The notes: generated by a model from the sequence alone, not told the origin. A stretch of DNA of 17,485 nucleotides from Dictyocoela muelleri (GCA_016256075.1 SDVU01000207.1:1-17485), one strand, 5' to 3'. Shown: positions 8,552-15,904, counted from the stretch's first letter. Program-made: numbers and translations.

Positions 8552-8637
8552 ATCGAGGGGCCACTTGTACATTGTAAATCAAAAAATAATTTAAATTAAT
8601 GTTAAATTTATAGTTATAAAGAACCTATAGACTGCTG
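8552..8637 (+). repeat. 80-bp direct repeat, copy 2
   Basis: Second copy of 7800-7880, with a few differences (for example GTTAAATTTATAG against ATTAAATTTATAG). Confidence 0.8.
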
Positions 8638-8705
8638 AAATTTGGTGGCCACACCTATATCTCTTGGCGTAAATTGAGGCCACTTGGCCACGGGTTCCTA
8701 CCCTG

Positions 8706-8713
8706 GTATACAG
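8706..8713. repeat. Right 8-bp target site duplication (hAT-like)
   Basis: GTATACAG. It overlaps the first bases of the neighbouring TA-CAGGGTAG end at 8709-8718, so the hAT-like element landed on the very end of the Tc1-like element. Confidence 0.55.
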
Positions 8714-9676
8714 GGTAGTTTAGAAAAGAATTGACAAAGCGCAGAAAAAAATGGAAAAATTAAAAAAAAATAAAAATATAAAAAAATGAAAATAAAAATG
8801 TATATTAAAGCTGAACTAATTAAATTTTTAATTAAATTGAAAAAAAAATCCAGTTAATAACTTTATTAACCTTTTCCTTAATATTAGAATAAAAATTTTT
8901 AAAAAAATTCGACCCCATTGTTGTTAGATTCAATAATAGAAATTTCAATGTATTGTAACAACGTTATTTTTGTATTTAGATAGATCTTTTTTTGAAATAT
9001 AACTCTTAAGAATCCCGAATGATTCTCGATGAAATTAAATTCCGTGGAGTAAGTAGGTAAAAATATATATGAAATATTTTTATCTGCTAAAAATGTCTTA
9101 ATATGGGGAGAATGATGAAATCGTACATTATACATAACAGTACGCAATCTGTGGTAAAATATATAATCGTATGTTTAAAATAAAATTTGGAATAATATAC
9201 TATTTTAAGAACCCTCAATTAATTTATATCTTAAAATTCCTAAAGGGAAAAAAATAGCAATTTATGAAATATTCTTTCCTCTCGAAGGTTTCAAATAATT
9301 TACTACGTCAACATTAACCGAAATATATCAGTTTGAATTGCTGACATCTAAATAGAAGCCAGATTCATCTAAGAATATAATTGTTTTGTTTCTGCTTCCC
9401 ATTAATATGAACAATACTCGATCACTGAACTCTTATGATCTTCCGAAAGCAAGTTTTGTACCTCTTTTAATTCCTTTGCGAGTTAATCCAATTGATTTTA
9501 CAAGTCTTTTTATCGATAAAATTGATGCCTCACTAAATTTTTCTTTAAATATTTTATGGGCGCCGATTTGTGTCAAAAAATTATCATTTGCAAAAATTTC
9601 TCTTTAATTTTCTTTTTGTAACTTATCAGTCCTTTTTTTACGGCTATTCCTTTTTATAATCTTTAAAAGTATATTA
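8711..9676 (-). mobile_element. Tc1/mariner-like element, decayed
   Basis: TA (8709-8710) followed by CAGGGTAGTTTAGAAAAG marks the end beyond the transposase C-terminus. The opposite TIR is not seen. The element stops where the long-TIR unit starts (TA-CAGGGTCATGC at 9675), so the second end was probably lost to that insertion. Confidence 0.6.
8899..9660 (-). pseudogene. Tc1/mariner (IS630-type) DDE transposase, decayed
   Basis: One minus-strand frame from about 9660 to 8899 reads as a Tc1-like transposase of about 250 residues with about six in-frame stops and no obvious frameshift. In order: a basic N-terminal stretch (RNSRKKRTDKL), a helix-turn-helix region ending RLVKSIGLTRKGIKRGTK (about 9470), the first catalytic Asp in FLDESGFYLDVS (about 9360), YLKPSRGKNIS (about 9290), and MYNVRFHHSPHI (about 9130), where the second catalytic Asp is replaced by Tyr. 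FLPTYSTEFNFIEN, carrying the final Glu, comes last (about 9050). The plus-strand ORF at 9386-9607 is its shadow. The gene is dead both through stops and through loss of the second Asp. Confidence 0.88.
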
Positions 9677-10230
9677 CAGGGTCATGCATTAATATATGCA
9701 AAAATTTTCATTAAAATATGCAAAAATTTTCATAAATATATGCGAAAATTTTCATTAATATACGCAATATTTCTATTACTGTGTTTTGGCGACCCGAAAA
9801 AAACGACAAACTTTTTGATTATTAGAAAATAAGGTAGCACAACAACTCGCCTTGAGCGCAGCGCAGTCTCAGCGCGAGAACTTGCCATGAATTTTTTTTT
9901 TATAAAAAATTATACCAATATTTCAGTTTTAACAGGAATATACGATTCTGATGTTCCTTACACACCATCTCTATATTAAAATTTTATAAATTACCAAATA
10001 TGCAAATATCAAAGTATAATAAAAATTCATTTATATCGTTTTATATACATATTTTAAAAATATATTCAACCTATAAGACGGTTTATAAAGTTTATATAAA
10101 AATTGATTCTAAAATATGTATATAAAACGGCTATTTATGAATAAGCAGCTCTAAAAATAATAAGCAGTTTAAAAATAATAAGCAGCTTAAAAATAATAAA
10201 AATTATATTAATAAAAAACAAAGAATATAC
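9677..10230 (+). repeat. Left long inverted arm
   Basis: It carries four 22-bp units (ATGC/ACGC cores at 9696, 9718, 9740 and 9762), a GC-rich island at about 9840-9890, and three AAGCAG units at 10143-10190. It contains an 84-bp palindromic insert (10046-10129) absent from the right arm. Confidence 0.8.
10046..10129. mobile_element. 84-bp palindromic insert with an empty site in the other arm
   Basis: The right arm, reverse complemented, reads GTTTTATAGGCTATTTATGA without a break. The left arm has CGTTTTATA, then 84 extra bases, then GGCTATTTATGA-type sequence. The extra DNA is bounded by inverted TACATATTTTA / TAAAATATGTA, so it behaves as a tiny MITE that entered after the arms formed. 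Confidence 0.65.
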
Positions 10231-10287
10231 AAGTTTTAATTTTAAAAAATAAATAAATAAAAATTTTAAGTTATGTGATCATGTTTA

Positions 10288-11300
10288 CAGGGTTTCTGAT
10301 TTTTATAGACACCTTTTCTCATTTTATAGACATCTATTCTTATTTTTTTTAGAAACCTTTTTGCATTTTTATAGACACTTTTTGCAAAGTTATGGGCCAT
10401 TTTGCCAGGGTTATAGATTATCCACGAAAATTTGCCTATATTAATTAATTTTTAGCCCTTTTTTCTTATCTCTTATTTTTTAACTCTTAATTTTTAGCCC
10501 TTATTTTTTAACCTTTTTGCCATTATTTTTTAACTCTTATTTTTTAACTATTATTTTTTAGCCCTTATTTTTTAGACCTTTTTTTTACCCTTATTTTTTT
10601 TACCCTTATTTTTTAACTCTTTTTTTTAGCCCTTATTTTTTAGCCCTTATTTTTTAGCCCTTATTTTTTAACCCTTATTTTTTTAACCCTTATTTTTTAA
10701 CTCTTTTTTTTTTAGCCCTTATTTTTTAACCCTTATTTTTTAGCCCTTATTTTTTAACACTTATTTTTTAACTCTTATTTTTAGCCCTTATTTTTTTAAT
10801 CTTATTTCTTACCCCTTATTTTTTAACTCTTATTTTTTAGCCCTTATTTTTTTAACCCCTTATTTTTTAACTCTTATTTTTTAGCCCTTATTTTTTTAAC
10901 CCTTATTTTTTAAATCTTATTTTTAGCCCTTATTTTTTACCCTTATTTTTAACCCCTTATTTTTTTAACTCTTATTTTTTAGCCCTTATTTTTTTAAACA
11001 TTATTTTTTAACAAATATTAAAAATGAGGGCTAAAAAAATGTTAAAAATCCGGGCTAAAAAATAGGGGTTAGAAAATAAGGGCATAAAAATAATGGTTAA
11101 AAAAAGGTTAAAAAATAAGAGTTAAAAAATAAGGGTTAGAAATTAATTGAGCGAATTTTCGCGGATATATATAGAACTCCGCAAAATGGGTCTATAAATT
11201 TGCAAAAAATTTGTATGTAAAAATGTAAAAATGGTATTATAAAAATAAGAAAAGATGTCTATAAAAATAAGAAAATGTATCTATAAAAATGAGAACCCTG
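10288..11300. mobile_element. Second CAGGGTTT fold-back element (same family as 846-1563)
   Basis: TA (10286-10287) then CAGGGTTTCTGATTTTTATAG on the left; the complement CTATAAAAATGAGAACCCTG then TA (11301-11302) on the right. The arms of about 150-250 bp share ATAGACATCT, TTTTGC-AA-TTATAG and CCGCGAAAATT-type blocks. The subterminal TATAGAC motif matches the element at 846-1563. The middle is an expanded CCCTTATTTTTTAA array. No coding sequence. It sits between the long-TIR left arm and the Merlin stop codon, so it is a later insertion. Confidence 0.75.
10440..11140. repeat. CCCTTATTTTTTAA minisatellite with an inverted segment
   Basis: Around 40 units of 13-16 bp (variants AGCCCTTATTTTTT, AACTCTTATTTTTT, ACCCTTATTTTTT) run from 10455 to about 11005. 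The array then flips to the complement (GGGTTAGAAAATAAGGG, AAAAAATAAGAGTT) to about 11140. The flip marks the fold of the host element. Only one flank is expanded. Confidence 0.85.
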
Positions 11301-11310
11301 TAATAAAACT

Positions 11311-12236
11311 TTATTTTAGATCTGAGCGTAGCAATATGAGGTTATTAAACCTTTTAGTTTTTTCATATCTTATTTTGAACACTAACTCGAATAAGTATCC
11401 TTCTAGGTATCCACTTGTGGTTCAAAACTGGTGTCTTGGTCTTCTTTTAACTTGTCCCCAACAGTTTTCTACGTTTTGCGTGTGTATAAGTATATTATCG
11501 GGGGAAACGAGGTTTAAACTATGGTTTACACTCTCATGTGTAAAAGTACCGTCCCGTGCAATTTTATTATATGCTGCCCATTTGTCACTTACGATGAAAG
11601 TACCTAATAGAATATGTGATCTAATTATATAAGAAGAGTAGCTGCAGATATATCGGGGACTGGAATTAAAATACAATTACGTGTTCCTCTACTATAGCCC
11701 CGAACACACTTTGTGCCTCCCTATTCGACCAACATTATATTTTCGTCTGAAACACAATGATTCGTCTATTTAAACGAATTTAGGGGTTTCGTCTTCGTTC
11801 TAACCACCAATCTGAAATGATGACTGCATCAAAATGTCTTGACAGGCTATCCTGCAGTGTTTACATCATTCGCAGATGGTGTTTTTGTTGATTTTGTGCA
11901 TATCAGTAATATAATTTTGTTATTATCTCTCGACCAACACCAAAAGAAGCGAAGTACCTTATCAAGAGGCTTTGTTATTTCTTTGAATAATGAATCTTGT
12001 CTCACAGATACTTCTGTTTTGTGGTCAGGAAATGAACAAAAGCAATTTAAACCATGACCAGATGACTTCTTACGGAGAAGTATCATCTGGTTTCTACATA
12101 TACATTGTGAATCGTTCTTTATTAGTCCATATGAAACCAATTTTGACAAAACACTCATCTTATCGCCTTTAAAGATGTCCTTAGTAGTTTCCAACACCAA
12201 AACCATGTCCATAATCTCTGCTTTTGTTTTCATCAT
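11311..12236 (-). pseudogene. Merlin (IS1016/ISXO2-like) transposase, copy B, decayed
   Basis: The ATG at 12236 (minus) starts a frame that runs about 130 codons: YGLIKNDSQCICRNQM and LNCFCSFPDHK give a zinc-ribbon-like N-terminus, followed by SVRQDSLFKEITKPLDKVLRFFWCW, the Merlin pre-catalytic helices. The region around the first catalytic Asp (11700-11840) is scrambled; only traces such as MLVE and TKCVRGYSRG remain. A clean part follows with the second Asp in FIVSDKWAAYNKIA (about 11580), SVNHSLNLVSPDN, ILIHTQNVENCWGQVKRR carrying the third acidic residue (about 11470), then GYLFELVFKIRY and a stop at 11311. Plus-strand ORFs here (11255-11632, 11839-12057, 11990-12172) are shadows. It is clearly a different subfamily from copy C. 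Confidence 0.88.
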
Positions 12237-12303
12237 TACAAAATCATCCTCCTCTAAAACACGTGTTTTTTTTAAAAATTCTCATTTGGGGGCTACAAAA
12301 TTT

Positions 12304-12602
12304 GGTACTCTATATCCATAGGAACCCGGTGTAGCCTCAATAAATAAGCATGGATTTTTTCTAAAAATGTTATATTTGAACTTAACTCGACGAATTATGA
12401 TAGGAGTGTATTTTAAGTTTTTATAAGATAATTGTTATTTCCAAATTTGGCGAGCCAAATTTAGAAATAAAAATTATCTTATAAAAACTTAAAATACACT
12501 CTTCTCATAATTCGTCGAGTTAAGTTCAAATATAACATTTTTAGAAAAAATTCATGCTTATTTATTGAGGCTACACCGGGTTCCTATGGATATAGAGTAC
12601 CC
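12304..12602. repeat. Near-perfect palindrome (about 299 bp)
   Basis: The outer ends are GGTACTCTATATCCATAGG and its exact complement. Arms of about 145 bp differ at about five positions by my count, and the centre is TTGGCGAGCCAA near 12453. This is the best preserved fold-back in the window, so it is recent or maintained by gene conversion. It has no coding content, and it lies just upstream of Merlin copy B, inside the long-TIR unit. Confidence 0.9.
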
Positions 12603-12612
12603 ATTTTTATTA

Positions 12613-13150
12613 TTTTTAAACCATTTATATTTTTATATGTTTATTATTTTTATCTGTTTATTATTTTTTTTTGCTGCTAATTATTTTTTAAGCTGCCTAT
12701 TATTTTTTAAGCTGCTTATTATTTTTTTAGCTGCTTATTAATTTACAGGCTGCTTATTATTTTTTTTGGCTGCTTATTCATAAATAGCCTATAAAACAAT
12801 ATAAATAAATTTTTATTATACTTTAACATTTCCATATTAGGTAATATATAAAAAAATTCTAAAGATAGTGACAAAAGAAGATTTAAATTGAATTTTTGTT
12901 AAAACTAAGATATTGCTATAATTTTTTATCGAAAAAAATTGTGGCGAGTTCTCTCGCTGAGGCCAAGCTGCGATCGAGGCGAGTTCTCGTGCTACTTATT
13001 TCTTAATAATTGGAAAGTTTGCCTTTTTTTCGAGTTGCTAAAACACAGTAATGAAAATATTGCATATATTAATGAAAATTTTTGTATATATTAATGAAAA
13101 TTTTTGCATAATTAATGAAAATTTTTGCATATATTAATGAAAATATTTGG
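12613..13150 (-). repeat. Right long inverted arm
   Basis: Inverted counterpart of 9677-10230. It carries six GCTGC-TTATTATTTTTT units (starts 12673, 12692, 12711, 12730, 12749 and 12769, period 19-20) against three in the left arm. Four or five ATTAATGAAAATTTTTGCATAT units lie at the outer end. The two arrays have therefore changed copy number independently. Confidence 0.8.
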
Positions 13151-13155
13151 TTCTC

Positions 13156-13487
13156 CCACAGGTTACGCACCCCCCTATTTTTTAGAAAATCGTTATCCGT
13201 AAGATGAAATTTCTTTATTATTTTTTGAAATAAGCGAAAAAATCACGAGTTGTCTTCAGTTATAACAATAATAATTCTTTTTCCTGTCTAAATATGGAAG
13301 TTCCTAAAAATTTCAGCTCGCGGAAATTCTTGAAAATTTCTATATTTAGACAATAAAAAAAATTATTATTGCTATAACTTAAGACAACTCGTGATTTTTT
13401 CGCTTATTTCAAAAAATAATAAAGAAATTTCCCTTTACGGATAACTATTTTATAAAAAAATAGGGGGGGGGGTGCGTAACCCGGGTG
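13156..13487. repeat. Palindrome with GGTTACGCACCCCCC ends (about 330 bp)
   Basis: The left arm starts GGTTACGCACCCCCCTATTT and the right arm ends AAATAGGGGGGGGGGTGCGTAACC. The inner blocks AAAAAATCACGAGTTGTCTT and ATTATTATTGTTATAAC-type sequence are inverted. The loop is near 13310-13330 (TTTCAGCTCGCGGAAATT). The unequal C/G runs show slippage. It truncates the outer end of the long-TIR right arm. Confidence 0.85.
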
Positions 13488-13578
13488 ACTATTCAATTCA
13501 TTAAAGAGAAATATTTAGTTATATTATTTTCTTATGAACCGAAAATTTTTAAATAAAAAATAAAATTAAATATGTTAC

Positions 13579-13740
13579 CAGGAATAAAATTGCATGATAA
13601 AAACGAAATATGAATTTATTTCTCAGTATACTATTTTTCATATTATATATTTTTATATTTAGCGAAGCTCAATATATAAATATATAATATGAAAAAAAAA
13701 GTATACTGAGAAGTGCATTAATATTCGTTTTTATCCCTAT
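13579..13740. repeat. Palindromic MITE, copy 1
   Basis: ATAAAAACGAA ends, with CTCAGTATACT-TTTTCATATTATATA arms meeting at TTTAGCGAAGCTCAA near 13660. It is more than half identical by eye to 14413-14582 in either orientation. Confidence 0.8.
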
Positions 13741-13795
13741 CCGTTAAAATGACAAAAAAATAATAATCAAATTTTTAATAATAATACAGAATGTA

Positions 13796-14260
13796 TGGAA
13801 AGAAAGCTCTGTGGTTCACACTCTGGAATGTAAAATTTAAGTATCTTGGTTCGAATCCAGCTGACGTCACTCTATAATGAAAATCGAGGGAATGACATTA
13901 AGCGGTCATAACTATATAATTATAGTATAATATACATTTTTTCCCAGTGTGTTATAGCTAATTTCGACTTGGTATAATATGACAATGAAGCAGAAGGGGC
14001 CCTCCTAGGTGTGGGAATGAGTGCGGCGACGCATCTCTGCAAAAAGTAGTGATTAATAAAAATTCATGAAAAGCTACTAATTATCGGTATCCTGCTGAGT
14101 CATTTATAAACGAAAAACGCGTATACAGCTAGTCTTCTGGGTAGCTTAGGAAGTACCGTTTTATTGAAACACCAAGAATCAAATGTAAAAGATAACGGTA
14201 GGAGAAAACTCTCCTGTTGGCAGATATTGATGTTGTCGACATGTAATATATATAATAATG
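13796..14260 (+). mobile_element. tRNA-like SINE candidate
   Basis: A B box GGTTCGAATCC lies at 13848-13858, and an A-box-like AGCTCTGTGGTT at 13805-13816 lies at tRNA spacing. The segment between them, with GTA where the anticodon would fall, recalls a tRNA-Tyr-type core. The cloverleaf stems do not close, so it is not a working tRNA. The following 400 bp are clearly GC-richer than their surroundings (for example AAGGGGCCCTCCTAGGTG at about 13995 and GGTAGGAGAAAACTCTCC at about 14200) and have no intact frame, as expected for a SINE body. I see no obvious poly-A tail or LINE-like 3' end. The right limit is a guess from the change in composition. Confidence 0.45.
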
Positions 14261-14412
14261 AATTCTATTTTTGATATAATTATGGTCTCTAATTTTGACA
14301 AAATAAAATTTACTTTTTTTTTTCTTATAAAATGATTTTGTCATTTTATCGGGAAAATATTTTGCCATTTTTCCGCCAAAATGACATTTTCATTATATCT
14401 GGATTATGTTTA

Positions 14413-14582
14413 CAGAGGTATAATTGCATTATAAAAACGAATATGATTGTATTTCTAAGTATACTATTTTTCATATTATATATTTCTATATTTAGCATCG
14501 CTAAATAAGAAATATATAATATGAAAAATAGTATACTTAGAAATACAACCATATTCGTTTTTATCACACGATTTTATCCCTG
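14413..14582. repeat. Palindromic MITE, copy 2
   Basis: TA then CAGAGGTATAATTGCATTAT on the left; GTGTGATAAAAACG inverted and CCCTG on the right. The arms meet at TTTAGCATCGCTAAAT near 14495. The minus-strand ORF across it (14346-14567) is an artefact of the palindrome. Confidence 0.8.
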
Positions 14583-14826
14583 AAACACATTTAATTTTAA
14601 TTTTATTTAAAAATTTTTATGGTTCATAAAATATAATATTACCAAATGAGACATACCCACAATATACCCTATTAATACTAAATCAAGCTAAATGCTATTC
14701 ATTAACGGTCAAATAGAGGGATTAAACATTTGAAATATGTTTCGGATAGTGCATCTCATAATTCTTAGTTTAAAGATACCAGATAAATGCCAATACTCGC
14801 TCAATTGTCAAATTATGGCACCTTTT

Positions 14827-15304
14827 CAGGGTTTTGCAATTGAATTAGAATATTTTGCAATCAATTTGCAACGCCATAAGGGTAATTTTTTTTTGAAAAA
14901 AATTGTGACTTTTTACAATCAATCCGCAACTTTTTTCAATCAACATGCAACATTTTGCAATCAATATGCAACATTATACAATATTGAGTTATTTTAAATA
15001 AAAACCCGCAATAAAAAATTAATGTAAATAGATAATCATTTTTTTATTAACCATCCATCATTTCTTCTTTATTCAAACATCTTGACAAAAATTTTAACAT
15101 GTGATTATAATAATTATAACAATGAATATTCGAAATTTCATTCAACGCGTTATGAATTTTATTTATTAGATCATTTTCAGTTTGGCAATCCGCTGCACGT
15201 ACTCTATTTTTCCACTGTGAAAATAAATTCTCCATCGGGTTAAGTAAGGGTGAGTAAGATGGCAAAAATAATATTCTATGATTTGAATTTCGAACCAAAT
15301 TTTG
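14827..15304 (-). mobile_element. IS630/Tc1-like element, one end plus transposase tail
   Basis: CAGGGTTTTGCAATTG at 14827 opens a subterminal array. The transposase C-terminus (minus) follows from 15047. The far end is lost at the MITE that starts at 15305. This places a CAGGG end and an 18-22 bp type array on the same element as a transposase. Confidence 0.55.
14836..14985. repeat. 21-bp subterminal array (GCAATCAAT-TGCAAC)
   Basis: CAATCAA-type cores lie at 14916, 14937, 14958 and 14979 (exact 21-bp period), with two earlier units at 14836 and 14857. A 30-bp T/A-rich interruption separates the groups. Confidence 0.75.
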
Positions 15305-15355
15305 GGGTCTTCTATCGAAAGATGCCCAATTATTTTTTAAAAAATAATTGGGCAT
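15047..15355 (-). pseudogene. IS630/Tc1-type DDE transposase, C-terminal fragment
   Basis: The minus-strand frame ends at 15047. It contains HRILFLPSYSPLLNPMENLF, the signature block around the last catalytic Glu, then QWKNRVRAADCQTENDLINK and a helical tail rich in Asn/Tyr. The first two catalytic Asp regions are missing. The first 17 or so codons of the open frame (about 15305-15355) are contributed by the hairpin and TIR of the inserted MITE, so true transposase sequence probably begins near NLVRNSNH. It is from a different subfamily than the Tc1 remnant at 8899-9660: the block reads LLNPMEN here and EFNFIEN there. Not functional. Confidence 0.85.
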
Positions 15356-15901
15356 CTTTCAATAGAAAAGCAAAAAAAAATGATTTTTGAATAAAAATAA
15401 CACATGACTATAAAAATATTAATAATATTTTTTATTGAAAACGATAAATTATAGGTTATAACTTTTCTTGCACACCCCTCTGAAAAAAATATCGTAAACT
15501 ACGCAATATGGCTTTAGCAAAGGAATTTTTTTATAGTCTTATATACATATTGTAATAATAAAGTTTTTAATAAAATAAAATATTACAAAGTTTTGTAAAT
15601 TTTGGGCAAAATCTAAAATTTACCAAACTAGGTAATATCGGCTCATATTAAAAACTTATTTTTAGAATACGTATATAAGACTATAAAAAATTCCTTTGCT
15701 AAAGCTATATTGCGTAGTTTACGATTTTTTTTCAGAAAGGTGTGTGTAAGGATGGTTAGAACAAAAATTTAAAGGGTTATTTTTTAAAATAAATTTTTTT
15801 ATTAAAATTTTTCAAATTTATTTAAAATTATTTTTATTTTTTTAAAAAAATATTTCCCAAGGTAGCTACCTTTGACTTGGGCATCTTTCGATAGAAGACC
15901 C
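15305..15901. mobile_element. MITE with perfect 25-bp TIRs
   Basis: GGGTCTTCTATCGAAAGATG with CCCAA next (15305-15329) is exactly inverted at 15877-15901. A third, slightly changed copy lies at 15345-15365 and forms a 28-bp-arm hairpin with the left TIR (15310-15337 against 15338-15365). The interior is A/T-rich, with a long palindrome (15459-15762) and a perfect 14-bp palindrome AAGGTAGCTACCTT (15859-15872). No target duplication is evident. It interrupts the IS630-like fragment. Confidence 0.7.
15459..15762. repeat. Long palindrome (about 300 bp)
   Basis: The arms share TCGTAAACTACGCAATAT, GCTTTAGCAAAGGAATTTTT and TATAGTCTTATATAC, inverted on the right. The outer edges are CTTGCACACCCCTCTG against a diverged complement. 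The centre is near 15610. It lies inside the 25-bp-TIR MITE. Confidence 0.85.
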
Positions 15902-15904
15902 ACT

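Larger units (their letters stand above)
7752..8705. mobile_element. hAT-like non-autonomous element with 8-bp target duplication
   Basis: The ends are CATGGTTAGGGACC (left) and, read inward from the right, CAGGGTAGGAACCC. They are flanked by GTACACAG (7744-7751) and GTATACAG (8706-8713), an 8-bp duplication with one difference. It fits the hAT preference nTnnnnAn, and CAGGG-type TIRs and 8-bp duplications are hAT hallmarks. The short motif GGCCACTT recurs near both ends (about 7780, 8559 and 8680), as expected for subterminal transposase-binding sites. An internally deleted MULE (7882-8545) sits inside. No hAT transposase is present, so it depends on a copy elsewhere. Confidence 0.65.
9677..13150. 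mobile_element. Long-TIR composite unit, about 3.5 kb, enclosing a Merlin remnant and later insertions
   Basis: An arm at 9677-10230 is repeated in inverted orientation at about 12613-13150. Shared order from the outside inward: a 22-bp ATTAATATATGCAAAAATTT array, TTACTGTGTTTT, a GC-rich GGCGAGTT/GCGAGAAC island, AAAGTATAATAAAAAT, GGCTATTTATGAATAAGCAGC, and a roughly 19-bp AATAAGCAGCTTAAAAAT array. The left end has TA-CAGGGTCATGC; the right end is cut by palindrome 13156-13487. Between the arms are a fold-back element (10288-11300), a Merlin transposase remnant (11311-12236) and a palindrome (12304-12602). Subtracting those insertions leaves arm-Merlin-arm. Either this is a Merlin with very long TIRs, or Merlin inserted into a CAGGG-type fold-back element. 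Confidence 0.6.
13518..14642. mobile_element. Fold-back unit with paired palindromes around a tRNA-like sequence
   Basis: The outermost segment 13518-13578 (CTTATGAACCGAAAATTTTT, AAATAAAATTAAAT) is inverted at 14583-14642. Inside each lies a palindrome of one family (13579-13740 and 14413-14582), and further in a short TAAAATGACAAAA block is again inverted (about 13745 against 14335). The whole is therefore one large inverted structure. Its loop holds a tRNA-like head and a GC-richer body (13796-14260). The right arm has about 60 bp more than the left between the palindrome and the inner block. Confidence 0.6.

Noticed and set aside
9386-9607. Plus-strand ORF of 73 aa
   Set aside because: It is antisense to the Tc1-like transposase remnant, whose conserved motifs lie on the minus strand.
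10440-11010. Telomeric repeat tract
   Set aside because: CCCTTATTTTTTAA units vary from 13 to 16 bp and invert inside a TA-flanked element. They are not a known telomere unit and are not at an end.
11255-12172. Plus-strand ORFs (11255-11632, 11839-12057, 11990-12172)
   Set aside because: Shadows of Merlin copy B on the minus strand. They show no family motifs.
13805-13870. Functional tRNA gene
   Set aside because: The B box is perfect, but the acceptor, D and anticodon stems do not pair. It is better read as the head of a SINE-like repeat.
14129-14567. Minus-strand ORFs of 79 and 73 aa
   Set aside because: One crosses the SINE candidate and the other is read through a palindrome. Composition and context suggest chance, although the first contains some non-A/T-like residues from the GC-richer body.
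14737-14997. Plus-strand ORF of 86 aa with FYNQSATFFNQHATF-like repeats
   Set aside because: The repeats are the translated 21-bp subterminal array. The period is a multiple of three, which keeps a frame open without coding.
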